From Streptomyces sp. NBC_00464 (GTDB lineage Bacteria > Actinomycetota > Actinomycetes > Streptomycetales > Streptomycetaceae): DNA of 64,000 nucleotides. The number at the start of each line of letters is the position of its first letter. Position 1 is the first letter of the stretch. Under the pieces are notes generated by a model. The model saw only the letters and a list, made by a program, of their open reading frames with translations, ran no database searches and was not told the origin of the DNA. The position numbers and the translations under genes are program-made. Positions 43,136-52,282 of this stretch are shown here, in pieces. Where the stretch lies: positions 124,001 to 188,000 of the forward strand of contig NZ_CP107899.1 in the NCBI RefSeq assembly GCF_036013915.1, given 5' to 3'.

Positions 43136-43948
43136 GTGACGCAGCAGCTGCCGCAGACCCCGTCGACGGAGCCCGAGCTGGCGGGTGTCCGCAATTTCCG
43201 TGATGTGGGCGGGCTGCCCACCTCGGACGGCCGCCGGGTGCGGTACGGACGGCTCTACCGCAGTGGTCACCTGGCACACGCCACGGCCGAGGACGCCGCG
43301 TTCCTCGCCGGTCTCGGCCTGCACACCGTCTTCGACTTCCGCAACGCGGCCGACCAGAAGCTGGACGGCCTGGACGTGGAGCTGCCCGGCGTGCGCAACG
43401 TGTGCATCCCGCTCACCGACCCGGCGGACGGCACGGAGTTCTGGCGGATGGTGCGCGACGGCAACATGGACGAGCTGCGGTCGATCCTGGCCGACGGCAA
43501 GGGGTCCCAGCGCATGATCAATTCCTACCGGCAGATCATCCTGGAGCGCACAACCGAGCACAGCCGGGTACTGCACGCCCTGGCCGAGGACAGCGTGCCC
43601 GCCCTGATGCACTGCGCCGCCGGCAAGGACCGGGCGGGCCTCTCGATCGCGGTGTCCCTGCTCGCCGTCGGCGTCGAACGCGAGGCCATCGAGGCCGACT
43701 ACCTCAAGTCCAACGACGCGCACCGCCGCTACAAGGTCAGCCGCAGTGACACCTCCCCCGCCGGAATGACGCCCGAGGTGATGGAGCTGCTCAATCCGCT
43801 CTTCGGCGCCCACTCCGACTACCTCGCCGCGGCCTTCGCCACCATCGACGAGACCTGGGGCAGCACCGACCGCTACCTCGCCGACGGTCTCAAGATCACC
43901 CCGGAGATCCGGGAGCGGCTGCGCGAGCGCCTGCTCGACGAGGCCTGA
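43136..43948 (+). CDS. Tyrosine-specific protein phosphatase (dual-specificity-like)
   Basis: 270 residues. A GTG is chosen with CAGGAG about 6-8 nt upstream; another GTG six bases earlier is possible, and the open frame extends far back as a shadow. The beginning VRNFRDVGGLPTSDGRRVRYGRLYRSGHL is the PTP/Y_phosphatase3 signature; the active-site loop is HCAAGKDRAG with C160 and R166 (CX5R). The family removes phosphate from phosphotyrosine or phosphoinositides. Single gene; substrates unknown. Confidence 0.9.
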   Translation: MTQQLPQTPSTEPELAGVRNFRDVGGLPTSDGRRVRYGRLYRSGHLAHATAEDAAFLAGLGLHTVFDFRNAADQKLDGLDVELPGVRNVCIPLTDPADGTEFWRMVRDGNMDELRSILADGKGSQRMINSYRQIILERTTEHSRVLHALAEDSVPALMHCAAGKDRAGLSIAVSLLAVGVEREAIEADYLKSNDAHRRYKVSRSDTSPAGMTPEVMELLNPLFGAHSDYLAAAFATIDETWGSTDRYLADGLKITPEIRERLRERLLDEA

Positions 43949-44010
43949 CCGTACGGGCGGCGCCCGCCACTACCGATGGTGCACCGCCGCACCGGCCCGT
44001 GGTGCACCCT

Positions 44011-44056
44011 CACGGCTACTGGTTGTGCATTCCCACGGCTACTGGTTGTGCATCCC
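44011..44056. repeat. 23-bp tandem duplication at the end of the small membrane protein gene
   Basis: Two adjacent 23-bp copies (44011-44033 and 44034-44056), differing at one base (ATTCC versus ATCCC near the end). The right-hand copy includes the last codons and stop of the leftward 58-residue gene; the left-hand copy lies just past the stop. It looks like a recent slip duplication. Confidence 0.8.
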
Positions 44057-44215
44057 CACGGCGAACAGCAGATAGAGGAAGCCCGCGATGATGTGCCCGG
44101 CCACCAGGTAGGCGAAAAGCCTGATGACGAGCCCGCGGGGCATCTTCTTCTCCTGCGGGTCGTAGTTCTTGGGCCGGCCCGGGCCGAGCGGGTCGTAGTT
44201 CTCGGAATCGGACAT
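44039..44215 (-). CDS. DUF6126-type small membrane protein
   Basis: 58 residues from the ATG preceded by AGAGAGGACCTGTC; the in-frame extension to 84 residues is not favoured. A charged tyrosine-rich start (ENYDPLGPGRPKNYDPQEKK, with the DPLGPGR/YDPQ pattern) is followed by one hydrophobic span FAYLVAGHIIAGFLYLLFAV near the C-terminus. It follows the XRE-cupin regulator on the same strand and belongs to the small hydrophobic proteins that close Streptomyces hopanoid clusters. Confidence 0.75.
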   Translation of the reverse strand: MSDSENYDPLGPGRPKNYDPQEKKMPRGLVIRLFAYLVAGHIIAGFLYLLFAVGMHNQ

Positions 44216-44262
44216 GACAGGTCCTCTCTGGCGACCGGCGGGCCGGTGGCGGGGACGGGCTC

Positions 44263-44871
44263 TCAGCGACGGTGGATCCCGCTGCCGAGACACAGCTCGG
44301 CAGCGGGGCTCTGCAGCAGGGTGTGGACGAAGAGCAGCTCGGCACCGTCGCGGTCCAGGGCCGCGATCCGGTGCGGGGTGAGCGAGTCGAAGTGCGCGCT
44401 GTCACCGGGGGCGAGGTCGTGGACGGTCTCCCCGAGGGTCACCCTGAGATGCCCGGCCAGGACGTACAGCCACTCCTCGCCGGGATGGACGCGCACCAGG
44501 TCGCCCTGGGCGCCGTGCGGGACCAGGACGCGCAGCGCCTGCATCGCCCGGCCGGGGCCACCGGCCTGCTGGTACATCCAGCCGTCGGCCTCGGCGCCCT
44601 CGAACCTGCGGCCACGGACGATCGCGTCACGTTCCGGGGGGATCTCGCCGAGCAGCTCGGAGACCGTCGTACCGTAGATCCTGGCAAGTCCGAGCAGCAT
44701 GGGCAGCGAGGGCTGGCGTCGGCCCGTTTCGAGCCGGGACAGGTGGGCGGGCGAGAGCCCGGCCCGCTGGGCGGCGGTCTCCAGGGTGAGACCACGGCTG
44801 CGGCGCAGTTCGCGCAGGCGTGGCGCGACCCCGGGCAGCTCGTCTGCCACCCCTCCTTCTGGAGGATTCAT
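44263..44871 (-). CDS. XRE-family regulator with C-terminal cupin domain
   Basis: 202 residues. The N-terminal HTH is PRLRELRRSRGLTLETAAQRAGLSPAHLSRLETGRRQPSLPMLLGLARIYG, and the C-terminal cupin is VRVHPGEEWLYVLAGHLRVTLGETVHDLAPGDSAHFDSLTPHR. XRE-cupin regulators usually repress a neighbouring gene and respond to a small ligand bound by the cupin. Its promoter region holds a strong double palindrome (44895-44926), so autoregulation is likely. It is the penultimate gene of the hopanoid cluster and probably controls it or the small membrane protein. Confidence 0.88.
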   Translation of the reverse strand: MNPPEGGVADELPGVAPRLRELRRSRGLTLETAAQRAGLSPAHLSRLETGRRQPSLPMLLGLARIYGTTVSELLGEIPPERDAIVRGRRFEGAEADGWMYQQAGGPGRAMQALRVLVPHGAQGDLVRVHPGEEWLYVLAGHLRVTLGETVHDLAPGDSAHFDSLTPHRIAALDRDGAELLFVHTLLQSPAAELCLGSGIHRR

Positions 44872-44891
44872 ATGTCCATTGGGCCAGGACC

Positions 44892-44926
44892 TTTCCTCGG
44901 AGGCAAATTTCTTGCCTCCGAGGCAA
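44892..44926 (-). promoter_or_regulatory. Double palindromic operator upstream of the XRE-cupin gene
   Basis: A 12-bp perfect inverted repeat CCTCGGAGGCAA / TTGCCTCCGAGG (44895-44906 and 44912-44923) with a 5-nt spacer. Each half is itself palindromic, e.g. TTGCCTCCGAGGCAA at 44912-44926. This gives two tandem sites of the TTGCCTCnGAGGCAA type in the 90 bp between the aminotransferase stop and the regulator start, a good place for autoregulation. Confidence 0.65.
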
Positions 44927-44960
44927 AAGTCGCCCCGGCCAGGCGCCGGATACGCCGCGA

Positions 44961-46358
44961 TCAGCGGTTGGCGACGGCCTGCTTCACCAGGGTCCGCCCG
45001 AAGTCCCACATCAGCCCGCCGCCACTGTGCGCGTCGTCCATCACGGCCGTGAACGCGCTCACAAAGCGGTCCACGTCCGCTTCGTCGATCACCAGGGGCG
45101 GAATCAGCTTGATCACTTCCAGGTGGTCGCCGGAGACCTGGGTCAGGATCCGGTGCTTCTGGAGCAGCGGCACAACCACCATCTGAGCGAAGAGCCCCTT
45201 GCGGGCCGCCTGCAGCATGGTCCAGCGGCTGCGCAGCTTCAGCGAGGACGGCCGGCCGAATTCGATGCCGATCATCAGCCCACGCCCGCGCACCTCGTGC
45301 AGCAGCTCGTACCGGCCGACCAGCGCGGCCAGCCGTTCGCGCAGCAGATCACCGGTGCGGCGCGCGTTCGCCACCGTCTCCTCGTTCTCCATCACCGCGA
45401 GGACCGCGAGTCCGGCCGCCATCGCCTGGGCGTTGGAGCCGAAGCTCGCGGAATGAACCAGGACCCGGTCCATCGAGGAGTAGACGCGTTTGAAGATCCA
45501 GTCCTTGCCGAGGGTGGCTCCGACGGGCACATAGCCGCCGGAGAGTGCCTTGGCGACACAGACCAGATCGGGTTCCACCCCTTCCTCGTGCTGGTACGCG
45601 TAGAAGTCCCCGGTCCGGCCCAGGCCTGTCTGCACCTCGTCCGCGATGAGCAGCGCCTTGTGCTTGTGCAGCAGCTCCTGCGCCTCCCGCAGGAATCCGG
45701 GCGGCGAGGCGTGCACGCCCTTGCCCTGGATCGGTTCGACGACGAGTCCGGCCACATCGCCGCGCTTGAGCTCACGGCGCAGGGCGTCGAGGTCGCCGAG
45801 CTCGATGGCGGTGTCGGGCAGCAACGGGGCGAAGCCGTCCCGGAAGCCCGCCTCGCCGTTGACCGAGAGGGAGCCGGTGGTGAGCCCGTGGAAGGCGTGC
45901 GTGCAGTACAGGATCCTCGGCTTCCCGGTGGCGTACCGGGCGAACTTGAGGGCCGTCTCGACCGCTTCCGTACCGCTGTTGCCGAAGAAGACGCGGTCCA
46001 GGTGCGGGCTGTGGGTGAGCAGCTTCTCGGCCAGCAGGCCCGGCAGCGGCTGGCAGTCGAACCGGGTCAGATCAGCCAGCGAGGCGTCCAGGACGTCATG
46101 CAGCGCCTTGCGTACGACGGGGTGGTGGCGGCCGAGCCCCATCACCCCGAAGCCGGCGAGCATGTCCAGGTAGTCGTTGCCCTCCGCATCCCAGAAGTGC
46201 GCGCCCTCGGCCCGTTCGTAGACCTTGTCGAAGCCGATGGTGTGCAGCATGCGCGGCAGCTGGTGGTTGAGGTACTTCGTGTGCAGCTCGTAGCGTTCGG
46301 CGCCGCGCTCCGCGAGGAGCTGCGCCAGATCGAAGCCCTTGGGTCCGTCGTCCTTCAT
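44961..46358 (-). CDS. Class-III (aspartate aminotransferase family) PLP aminotransferase, hopanoid cluster (HpnO-like)
   Basis: 465 residues; the ATG overlaps the dxs stop (ATGA) with AAGGAGGGCG upstream. PLP-fold signatures: [37 protein letters not shown] and the Schiff-base lysine in [18 protein letters not shown]. In bacterial hopanoid clusters an aminotransferase of this type (HpnO) makes aminobacteriohopanetriol from the oxidised ribosylhopane/bacteriohopanetetrol side chain. Adjacent to dxs and downstream of hpnG/hpnH, that role fits here. Direct function is inferred from context. Confidence 0.85.
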   Translation of the reverse strand: MKDDGPKGFDLAQLLAERGAERYELHTKYLNHQLPRMLHTIGFDKVYERAEGAHFWDAEGNDYLDMLAGFGVMGLGRHHPVVRKALHDVLDASLADLTRFDCQPLPGLLAEKLLTHSPHLDRVFFGNSGTEAVETALKFARYATGKPRILYCTHAFHGLTTGSLSVNGEAGFRDGFAPLLPDTAIELGDLDALRRELKRGDVAGLVVEPIQGKGVHASPPGFLREAQELLHKHKALLIADEVQTGLGRTGDFYAYQHEEGVEPDLVCVAKALSGGYVPVGATLGKDWIFKRVYSSMDRVLVHSASFGSNAQAMAAGLAVLAVMENEETVANARRTGDLLRERLAALVGRYELLHEVRGRGLMIGIEFGRPSSLKLRSRWTMLQAARKGLFAQMVVVPLLQKHRILTQVSGDHLEVIKLIPPLVIDEADVDRFVSAFTAVMDDAHSGGGLMWDFGRTLVKQAVANR

Positions 46359-48277
46359 GCCCCGCCCTCCTTGTCCCCGTTGCCCGGGGCGCCCGGCCCC
46401 GCGTCCGCGTCCCGGACGGCCAGCGTGGCGCTGATCCGGCCGGCGATCTCGACCGGTGTGAGCCCGATGTCGGCCAGCACCTCGGCCCGTTTCCCGTGGG
46501 CGAGGAACTGGTCGGGAATACCGAACGTCCGCAGCGGAACGTCGACTCCGGCGTCCCGCAGGGCCTGCCCGACCGCCGAACCGACGCCCCCGGCCCGGCT
46601 GTTGTCCTCGACGACGGCGACGAGCCGGTGCTTCGCGGCGAGCGGCGCCAGCTGCTCGTCGACCGGCTTGACCCAGCGGGGGTCGACCACGGTGCAGCGG
46701 ATCCGGCCACCCGTCAGCAGATCGGCGGCCTGCAGGCAGACAGGGGCCATCACGCCGACCGCGACCAGGAGCACATCGGCGTCCTCCGCGCGGTGCAGGA
46801 CGTCCATGCCGCCGATCCTGCCGATCGCTGGGACCGGTTCCCCCACCGATGCCTTCGGGAACCGGATCAGGGTCGGTGCGTCGTCCACGTCGAGGGCCTC
46901 GCGCAGTTCGGCCCGCAGCCGTTCGGCGTCGCGCGGTGCCGCGATCCGCAGACCCGGCACGACCTGGAGGACGGACAGGTCCCACATGCCGTTGTGGGAG
47001 GCCCCGTCGGGTCCGGTCACCCCGGCCCGGTCGAGGACGAACGTGACCCCGCACCTGTGCAGGGCGACGTCCATCAGCAGCTGGTCGAAGGCCCGGTTGA
47101 GGAAGGTGGCGTACACGGCGACGACCGGATGCAGTCCGCCGGTCGCCAGTCCGGCCGCGGAGACCGTGGCGTGCTGCTCGGCGATCCCGACGTCCCAGAC
47201 CCGGCCGGGGAACGCCTCGGCGAACCTGGTCAGCCCGACGGGGTGCAGCATCGCCGCCGTGATCGCGACGACGTCCGGCCGCTCCGCGCCGATCTCGGCG
47301 ATCTCGTCCCCGAACACGGAGGTCCAGGACGGTCCGGCCGCGGGAGCGAGCGGGGCGCAGGTCAGCGGGTCCATCGCGCCGACGGTGTGGAAGCGGTCGG
47401 CCTCGTCCTGGAGCGCGGGAAGGTAGCCGCGGCCCTTCTCGGTGAGGCAGTGCACGAGCACGGGGCCGTGGAAGCGTTTCGCGCGGTGGAGCGCGGACTC
47501 GACGGCGGCGGTGTCGTGTCCGTCGATCGGACCGATGTACTTCATCCCGAGGTCCTCGAACATGCCCTGCGGGGCGAAGGTGTCCTTGAACCCCTTCTTG
47601 GCCCCGTGCAGCGACTCGTACAGCGGCTGCCCGATGACGGGGGTCTGCTGGAGAACGCCCTTGCCCCAGGTGAGGAAGCGTTCGTAGCCGTCGGTGGTGC
47701 GCAGGGTCGCGAGGTGGTTGGCGAGGCCGCCGATGGTCGGCGCGTAGGAGCGCTCGTTGTCGTTGACGACGATGATCAGGGGGCGGTCCCTGGCGGCGGC
47801 GATGTTGTTGAGCGCCTCCCAGGCCATGCCGCCGGTGAGGGCTCCGTCACCGGTGACCGCGACGACATGACCGGTGCGGCCGATGACCTCGTTGGCCTTG
47901 GCGAGGCCGTCGGCCCAGCCGAGCACGGTGGAGGCGTGCGAGTTCTCGATGACGTCGTGTTCGGACTCGGCACGCGAGGGGTAGCCGGAGAGGCCGCCCT
48001 TGCCGCGCAGCTTGGAGAAGTCCTGCCGGCCGGTGAGGAGCTTGTGTACGTAGCTCTGATGGCCGGTGTCCCACAGGATCCGGTCCACGGGTGAGTCGAA
48101 GACCCGGTGCAGGGCGATGGAGAGCTCCACCACCCCGAGGTTGGGGCCCAGATGGCCACCGGTCCTGGCCACCGCCTGGACGAGGAACTTCCTGATGTCC
48201 TCGGCGAGTTCGCCGAGCTGCGGTTCGTTCAGTGCCTTGAGATCGCGCGGCCCCCGGATGGACTGCAGCAGCGTCAT
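46355..48277 (-). CDS. dxs: 1-deoxy-D-xylulose-5-phosphate synthase
   Basis: 640 residues, full length. DXS features are clear: [12 protein letters not shown] start, [25 protein letters not shown]-like [12 protein letters not shown] motif [23 protein letters not shown]...VVNDNE, and the pyrimidine/transketolase C-terminal domain. It makes DXP from pyruvate and glyceraldehyde 3-phosphate, the first MEP-pathway step, raising isoprenoid supply for hopanoids. It is coupled to the aminotransferase by an ATGA overlap. Probably a cluster-specific paralogue of a housekeeping dxs, which cannot be tested within the window. Confidence 0.95.
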   Translation of the reverse strand: MTLLQSIRGPRDLKALNEPQLGELAEDIRKFLVQAVARTGGHLGPNLGVVELSIALHRVFDSPVDRILWDTGHQSYVHKLLTGRQDFSKLRGKGGLSGYPSRAESEHDVIENSHASTVLGWADGLAKANEVIGRTGHVVAVTGDGALTGGMAWEALNNIAAARDRPLIIVVNDNERSYAPTIGGLANHLATLRTTDGYERFLTWGKGVLQQTPVIGQPLYESLHGAKKGFKDTFAPQGMFEDLGMKYIGPIDGHDTAAVESALHRAKRFHGPVLVHCLTEKGRGYLPALQDEADRFHTVGAMDPLTCAPLAPAAGPSWTSVFGDEIAEIGAERPDVVAITAAMLHPVGLTRFAEAFPGRVWDVGIAEQHATVSAAGLATGGLHPVVAVYATFLNRAFDQLLMDVALHRCGVTFVLDRAGVTGPDGASHNGMWDLSVLQVVPGLRIAAPRDAERLRAELREALDVDDAPTLIRFPKASVGEPVPAIGRIGGMDVLHRAEDADVLLVAVGVMAPVCLQAADLLTGGRIRCTVVDPRWVKPVDEQLAPLAAKHRLVAVVEDNSRAGGVGSAVGQALRDAGVDVPLRTFGIPDQFLAHGKRAEVLADIGLTPVEIAGRISATLAVRDADAGPGAPGNGDKEGGA

Positions 48278-48322
48278 GCCCGGGCCCCCTCTCTGGTCCT
48301 GTGATCGGCTCACGGTGACGGC

Positions 48323-48343
48323 GGGGACCCCGGTGGGGTCCCC
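48323..48343 (-). terminator. Hairpin between hpnH and dxs
   Basis: GGGGACCCC-GGT-GGGGTCCCC forms a 9-bp stem with a 3-nt loop, 145 bp past hpnH and 46 bp before dxs. It may end or attenuate hpnH transcription. The 210-bp gap holds no gene. Confidence 0.5.
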
Positions 48344-48487
48344 CCGTCGTCCATGCCCTCGGCGGACTTCCGCCCGCCGACCGCTGCCGGCCCGGCCTGG
48401 ACGCACCACGAGGGGCGGCGCATCGCGGGCGGCCGGGCCGACAGCACGGGGAGACCCGGTACGACCGGCTCTCCGGCACTCGTCACG

Positions 48488-49507
48488 TCACCGGTTGCCG
48501 CCGATGGTCTCCCGTGCGGCACGCAGGGATTCCTTGAGCGACCCCATGGTGGCGAGTACGGCGGTGGGCTCGTAGCCGCAGTGCGCCATGCAGTTGGCGC
48601 AGCGCGGGTCCTTGCCGCGGCCGTACTTCTCCCAGTCGGTCTCCTCGATGAGCTCCCGGTACGTAGGCACGTACCCGTCGCTCATGAGGTAGCAGGGCCG
48701 CTGCCAGCCGAACAGGGAGTAGTTGGGGATGGCCCATGCCGTGCACGCGAAGTCCGCCTTGCCCTCCAGGAAGTCGAGGAAGAGCGGCGAGTGGTTGAGG
48801 CGCCACCGGGCCCGGTTGCCGCCCGCGAAGGACTTCTTGAACAGCTCACGGGTCTGCTCGACGCCCAGGAAGTGCTCCTGGTCGGGTGCCTTCTCGTAGG
48901 CGTAGGCGGGCGAGATCATCATCTCGTCGACCTTCAGGTCGTCATTGAGGAAGTTGAGGACCTCGATGATGGTCTGAGGTGTGTCGGTGTTGAAGAACGT
49001 GGAGTTGGTCGTGACCCGGAAGCCGCGCGCCTTGGCCTCCTTCATCGCCGCGACCGCCTCGTCGAACACCCCTTCCTTGGCGACCGACTCGTCGTGACGC
49101 TCGCGCAGACCGTCGATGTGGACGGCGAAAGCGAAGTAGGGCGAGGGGGTGAACTTCTCGAGCTTCTTGCGCATCAGCATCGCGTTGGTGCAGAGGAAGA
49201 CGTACTTCTTCTTCGCCACCAGCTGCCGGACGATTTCGTCGATCTGCGGATGCATCAGCGGCTCGCCGCCCGCGATGGAAACCATCGGGGCGCCCGATTC
49301 GAGCACGGCGCCGACGGCCTGGGCCACCGGCATGCGCTGCTTGAGGACTCCGGCCGGGTGCTGGATCTTCCCGCAGCCCTCGCAGGCGAGGTTGCAGGCG
49401 AACAACGGCTCCAGCTCGACAATCAGCGGGAACTTTTCCCGCTTTCGGAGCTTCTGTTCAATGAGGTACGTCGCAACCTTGATGGACTGACGGAGCGGCA
49501 TGGCCAT
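48488..49507 (-). CDS. hpnH: Adenosyl-hopene transferase HpnH (radical SAM)
   Basis: 339 residues. Radical SAM cluster motif C38-x3-C42-x2-C45 (ACNLACEGCGKIQHP), followed by SIAGGEPLMHPQ and the SPASM-like end CANCMAHCGYEP, all typical of HpnH. The enzyme couples the adenosyl radical of SAM to diploptene, giving adenosylhopane, the first committed step to extended C35 hopanoids. The ATG is followed by MPLRQSIKVATYLIEQKL, and the ribosome-binding AGGAGGTGAG is upstream. hpnG starts upstream in the same direction with a 5-bp gap. Confidence 0.95.
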   Translation of the reverse strand: MAMPLRQSIKVATYLIEQKLRKREKFPLIVELEPLFACNLACEGCGKIQHPAGVLKQRMPVAQAVGAVLESGAPMVSIAGGEPLMHPQIDEIVRQLVAKKKYVFLCTNAMLMRKKLEKFTPSPYFAFAVHIDGLRERHDESVAKEGVFDEAVAAMKEAKARGFRVTTNSTFFNTDTPQTIIEVLNFLNDDLKVDEMMISPAYAYEKAPDQEHFLGVEQTRELFKKSFAGGNRARWRLNHSPLFLDFLEGKADFACTAWAIPNYSLFGWQRPCYLMSDGYVPTYRELIEETDWEKYGRGKDPRCANCMAHCGYEPTAVLATMGSLKESLRAARETIGGNR

Positions 49508-49512
49508 CTAGC

Positions 49513-50172
49513 TCACCTCCTGGGGAGCAGCAAAGATCGGTGCCATTCATAGAAAGCCGGCAGGACGGCACGGAGAACGCGGAAAGCCGATATTCCACCG
49601 CGGACCGTGCCGATGCGGACGAGCTCATGCTCCGGAGCGTCCACGACCACCCGTACGGCCGCAACCGGGCGTGGCCCGGACCGCAGAGCGATGCGCAGCG
49701 TCGCGGCGGACTCCATGTCCACTGCGATCGCTCCGGTGGCCCGCAGCGCGGCCCGCTCATGTCCTCGGACGACATGATCGGAGCCGGTCAGCGGACCGGT
49801 GTGGACGGTGCGTCCGGGTACGGCCCTGGCGAGTGCGTCGGCGAGCAGTTCCGTGCCGGTGCAGGTGTCCGACTGCCCGGCTGTCCGGGTCTCGTCGGCC
49901 ACCACCAGGTCACCGGGGTGCATGCCGGGTGCGAGTCCAGCACAGAACCCCGAGGCGATGACCGCGGCACCGAGCGCCCGGCTCTCGCCGAGCGCCTTGG
50001 CCACGGCCGTTTCGGCCGCCTTCGGCCCCATGCCCGTACGGAGTACGGTCACCGGGCCCGGGGCGGTGCCCGCCCTGGCCCTGCCGGTGCGCAGGGCCAG
50101 GTGCTCGATGCCCAGGGCGCAGGCGATGAGCAGCGGGGCGGCGGGGCCGGCCGGCCCCGGGACATCGCCCAT
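49513..50172 (-). CDS. hpnG: Hopanoid-associated nucleosidase/phosphorylase HpnG
   Basis: 219 residues. A purine-nucleoside-phosphorylase fold: LLIACALGIEHLALRTG, VLRTGMGPKAAETAV, SGFCAGLAPGMHPGDLVVADE, and VDMESAATLRIA. HpnG removes adenine from adenosylhopane to give ribosylhopane. The ATG shares one base with the shc stop (TGATG), so the genes are translationally coupled. The C-terminus is rich in hydrophobic and Arg residues (ISAFRVLRAVLPAFYEW). Confidence 0.88.
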   Translation of the reverse strand: MGDVPGPAGPAAPLLIACALGIEHLALRTGRARAGTAPGPVTVLRTGMGPKAAETAVAKALGESRALGAAVIASGFCAGLAPGMHPGDLVVADETRTAGQSDTCTGTELLADALARAVPGRTVHTGPLTGSDHVVRGHERAALRATGAIAVDMESAATLRIALRSGPRPVAAVRVVVDAPEHELVRIGTVRGGISAFRVLRAVLPAFYEWHRSLLLPRR

Positions 50173-52175
50173 CAGGCCCCCTCGCGGACCGCCGTGCGGC
50201 CCGCGAACGGGTCGCCGTGCACGTACCGTCCGAGTGCGGTCAGCGGGAAGACCTGCCGGTAGAGGTGATAGTTGATGGAGAAGTCCCAAGGGAAGCCGGT
50301 CCCGGTGAAGTACGGCTCGTCCCAGGAACCGTCCTCCTGCTGGGTCTGGGCCAGCCAGGCGATGCCGCGCGAGACGGCAGCGGTGTCCCGGCGCCCTGCG
50401 GCAAGCAGTGCGAGCAGCGCCCAGGCGGTCTGGGACGCGGTCGAGGCACCGTGGCCGATCCACTTCTCCTCGTTGTAGGAGCGCAGGTCCTCGCCCCATC
50501 CGCCGTCGTCGTTCTGGACGGATTCCAGCCAGCCGACCGCGCGGCGGATCGAGGGGTGTGCGGGGGCGATTCCGGCGGCGACCAGTGCGGGCACCACCGA
50601 CCCCGTGCCGTAGACGTAGTTGACGCCCCAGCGGCCGAACCAGCCGCCGGCTGCGTCCTGTTCGGCGAGCAGCCACTCGATTCCCCGCCGGGTGGCGGGG
50701 TGCTGGGACTGCCCCTCGATGGCGAGCATCTCCACCACATGGCCGGTGACGTCTGCGGACGGCGGGTCGATGACCTCACCGAAGTCGCAGAACGGCAGCC
50801 GGTTGGGGAACGCGCTGGTGTTGTCGGCGTCGAAGGCTCCCCAAGCGCCGTTGCGGGACTGCATGCCGACGTTCCAGCGCACCCCTCGCTCGATGGCGGC
50901 CTCGATCCGCGCCTGGTCCGGGTGGCGGACCCGGCGCAGCGCGAGGACCACCTCCGCGGTGTCGTCGATATCGGGGTAGTTGTCGTTGTGGAACTCGAAC
51001 GCCCATCCCCCCGGGGCCAGTTGAGGCCTGCGCACGGACCAGTCACCGGGGCGCGCGATCTCCTCGCCGAGCATCCAGTCCGCCGCCTTCACCAGCGCCG
51101 GGTGGTCGGCGCCGACCCCGGCATCGGCGAGCGCGATGGTGGCGAGGCAGGTGTCCCAGACCGGGGACTGACAGGCCTCGATCATGCGGGCGCCGTCCTC
51201 GCGCCAGACCGCGAACCGGTCGAGCGAGGCGAGTCCGGCCCGCATCACCGGGTGGTCGAGGTCGTAGCCGAGCAGATGCAGGGCGATGACGGAGTACACG
51301 GCGGGTGGCTGGATGCCGCCCCAGCAGCCGTCGTTCTCCTGGCGTTCGATGATCCAGCGGGCCGCCGCGTTCATGGCGACCTTGCGCAGTCTGCGCGGGG
51401 CGAACCGGTGGTAGAGGTGCAGTGCCTTGTCGAGGCGCTGGAAGACGCCGTCCCAGCTGGCGGCCGGGGCGCGGCGGCGGGGCGGGTTCGGCTCGCCGGG
51501 ATCGGTGTGCAGCTCGTCCAGGGCGAAGGGCGCGGGCCGTACCGGCCGCTTCGCGGAGACGACGGTGAGGGGCACGATGGTCTGGCGGGCCCAGCAGCCG
51601 AAATCATAGATGTTGAGCGGGGCCCACTTGGGGAAGAACATCAGCTCGGGCGGGAGTTCCGGCAGGTCGTCCCATTTCCACCAGCCGAAGAGGGCCAGCC
51701 AGATCCGGGTGAACACGCGGCTCGCCGCGATCCCGCCCTGTTCCCTGACCCACCCGGCGGCGCGGGCCATGTGCGGTTCGTCCGGCCGGTCCCCGGCCAG
51801 CCGCAGTGCCACGTACGCCTCGATGGTGGCGGAAAGGTCCCCGGGACCGCCGTGGAAGGTGGCCCAGGTGCCGTCGCCGAGCTGTTCGCCCCGGATGAAG
51901 AGGCCGGCCGCCCGGACCGTGGCGGGATCCTGGATCCCGAGGAACTGCCGGAGCAGGAGGTCCTCGGCGTCCATGGTGACGTTGGTGGCGAGGTCGCCCT
52001 TCCACCAGCCCTGCTCGTCCTGCCTGCCGAGGAGGTGCTCCACCGAGCGTTCCGCGGCCCGCCGCGCGGCGGCGAGTACGTCGTCCGCGGCGATGGTTGA
52101 TTCGGTTGTCGGAATACTGGCCGAGGCTGCGCTGGGGTCCACAGCCCCGGTGCTTCCGTCGGTCGTCGCTGTCAT
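50172..52175 (-). CDS. shc: Squalene-hopene cyclase
   Basis: 667 residues, normal for the family. The protonating DIDD motif is at 402-405 (NYPDIDDTAEV), and QW-type repeats (QNDDGGWGED, ENDGCWGG, QQEDGSWDEPY) recur, as in all squalene-hopene cyclases. It folds squalene to hopene/hopanol at the membrane. The N-terminal ~25 residues are polar and variable. Central gene of the hopanoid cluster; a hairpin lies upstream between it and the prenyl synthase gene. Confidence 0.97.
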   Translation of the reverse strand: MTATTDGSTGAVDPSAASASIPTTESTIAADDVLAAARRAAERSVEHLLGRQDEQGWWKGDLATNVTMDAEDLLLRQFLGIQDPATVRAAGLFIRGEQLGDGTWATFHGGPGDLSATIEAYVALRLAGDRPDEPHMARAAGWVREQGGIAASRVFTRIWLALFGWWKWDDLPELPPELMFFPKWAPLNIYDFGCWARQTIVPLTVVSAKRPVRPAPFALDELHTDPGEPNPPRRRAPAASWDGVFQRLDKALHLYHRFAPRRLRKVAMNAAARWIIERQENDGCWGGIQPPAVYSVIALHLLGYDLDHPVMRAGLASLDRFAVWREDGARMIEACQSPVWDTCLATIALADAGVGADHPALVKAADWMLGEEIARPGDWSVRRPQLAPGGWAFEFHNDNYPDIDDTAEVVLALRRVRHPDQARIEAAIERGVRWNVGMQSRNGAWGAFDADNTSAFPNRLPFCDFGEVIDPPSADVTGHVVEMLAIEGQSQHPATRRGIEWLLAEQDAAGGWFGRWGVNYVYGTGSVVPALVAAGIAPAHPSIRRAVGWLESVQNDDGGWGEDLRSYNEEKWIGHGASTASQTAWALLALLAAGRRDTAAVSRGIAWLAQTQQEDGSWDEPYFTGTGFPWDFSINYHLYRQVFPLTALGRYVHGDPFAGRTAVREGA

Positions 52176-52222
52176 GGCTTCCCCTTCGTGCAGTTGGTCC
52201 TCTGCTGTGCTGGGGTCTCCGT

Positions 52223-52251
52223 CGGCCGGTGCCTGTTACGGGCACCGGCCG
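52223..52251 (-). terminator. Hairpin between the prenyl synthase and shc genes
   Basis: CGGCCGGTGCC / GGCACCGGCCG, 11-bp stem with a 7-nt loop, 31 bp after the prenyl synthase stop and 47 bp before shc. It could attenuate read-through; shc may have its own promoter. Confidence 0.5.
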
Positions 52252-52282
52252 GCGACTGCGAGTCATATTGAGGGGATGGTCA

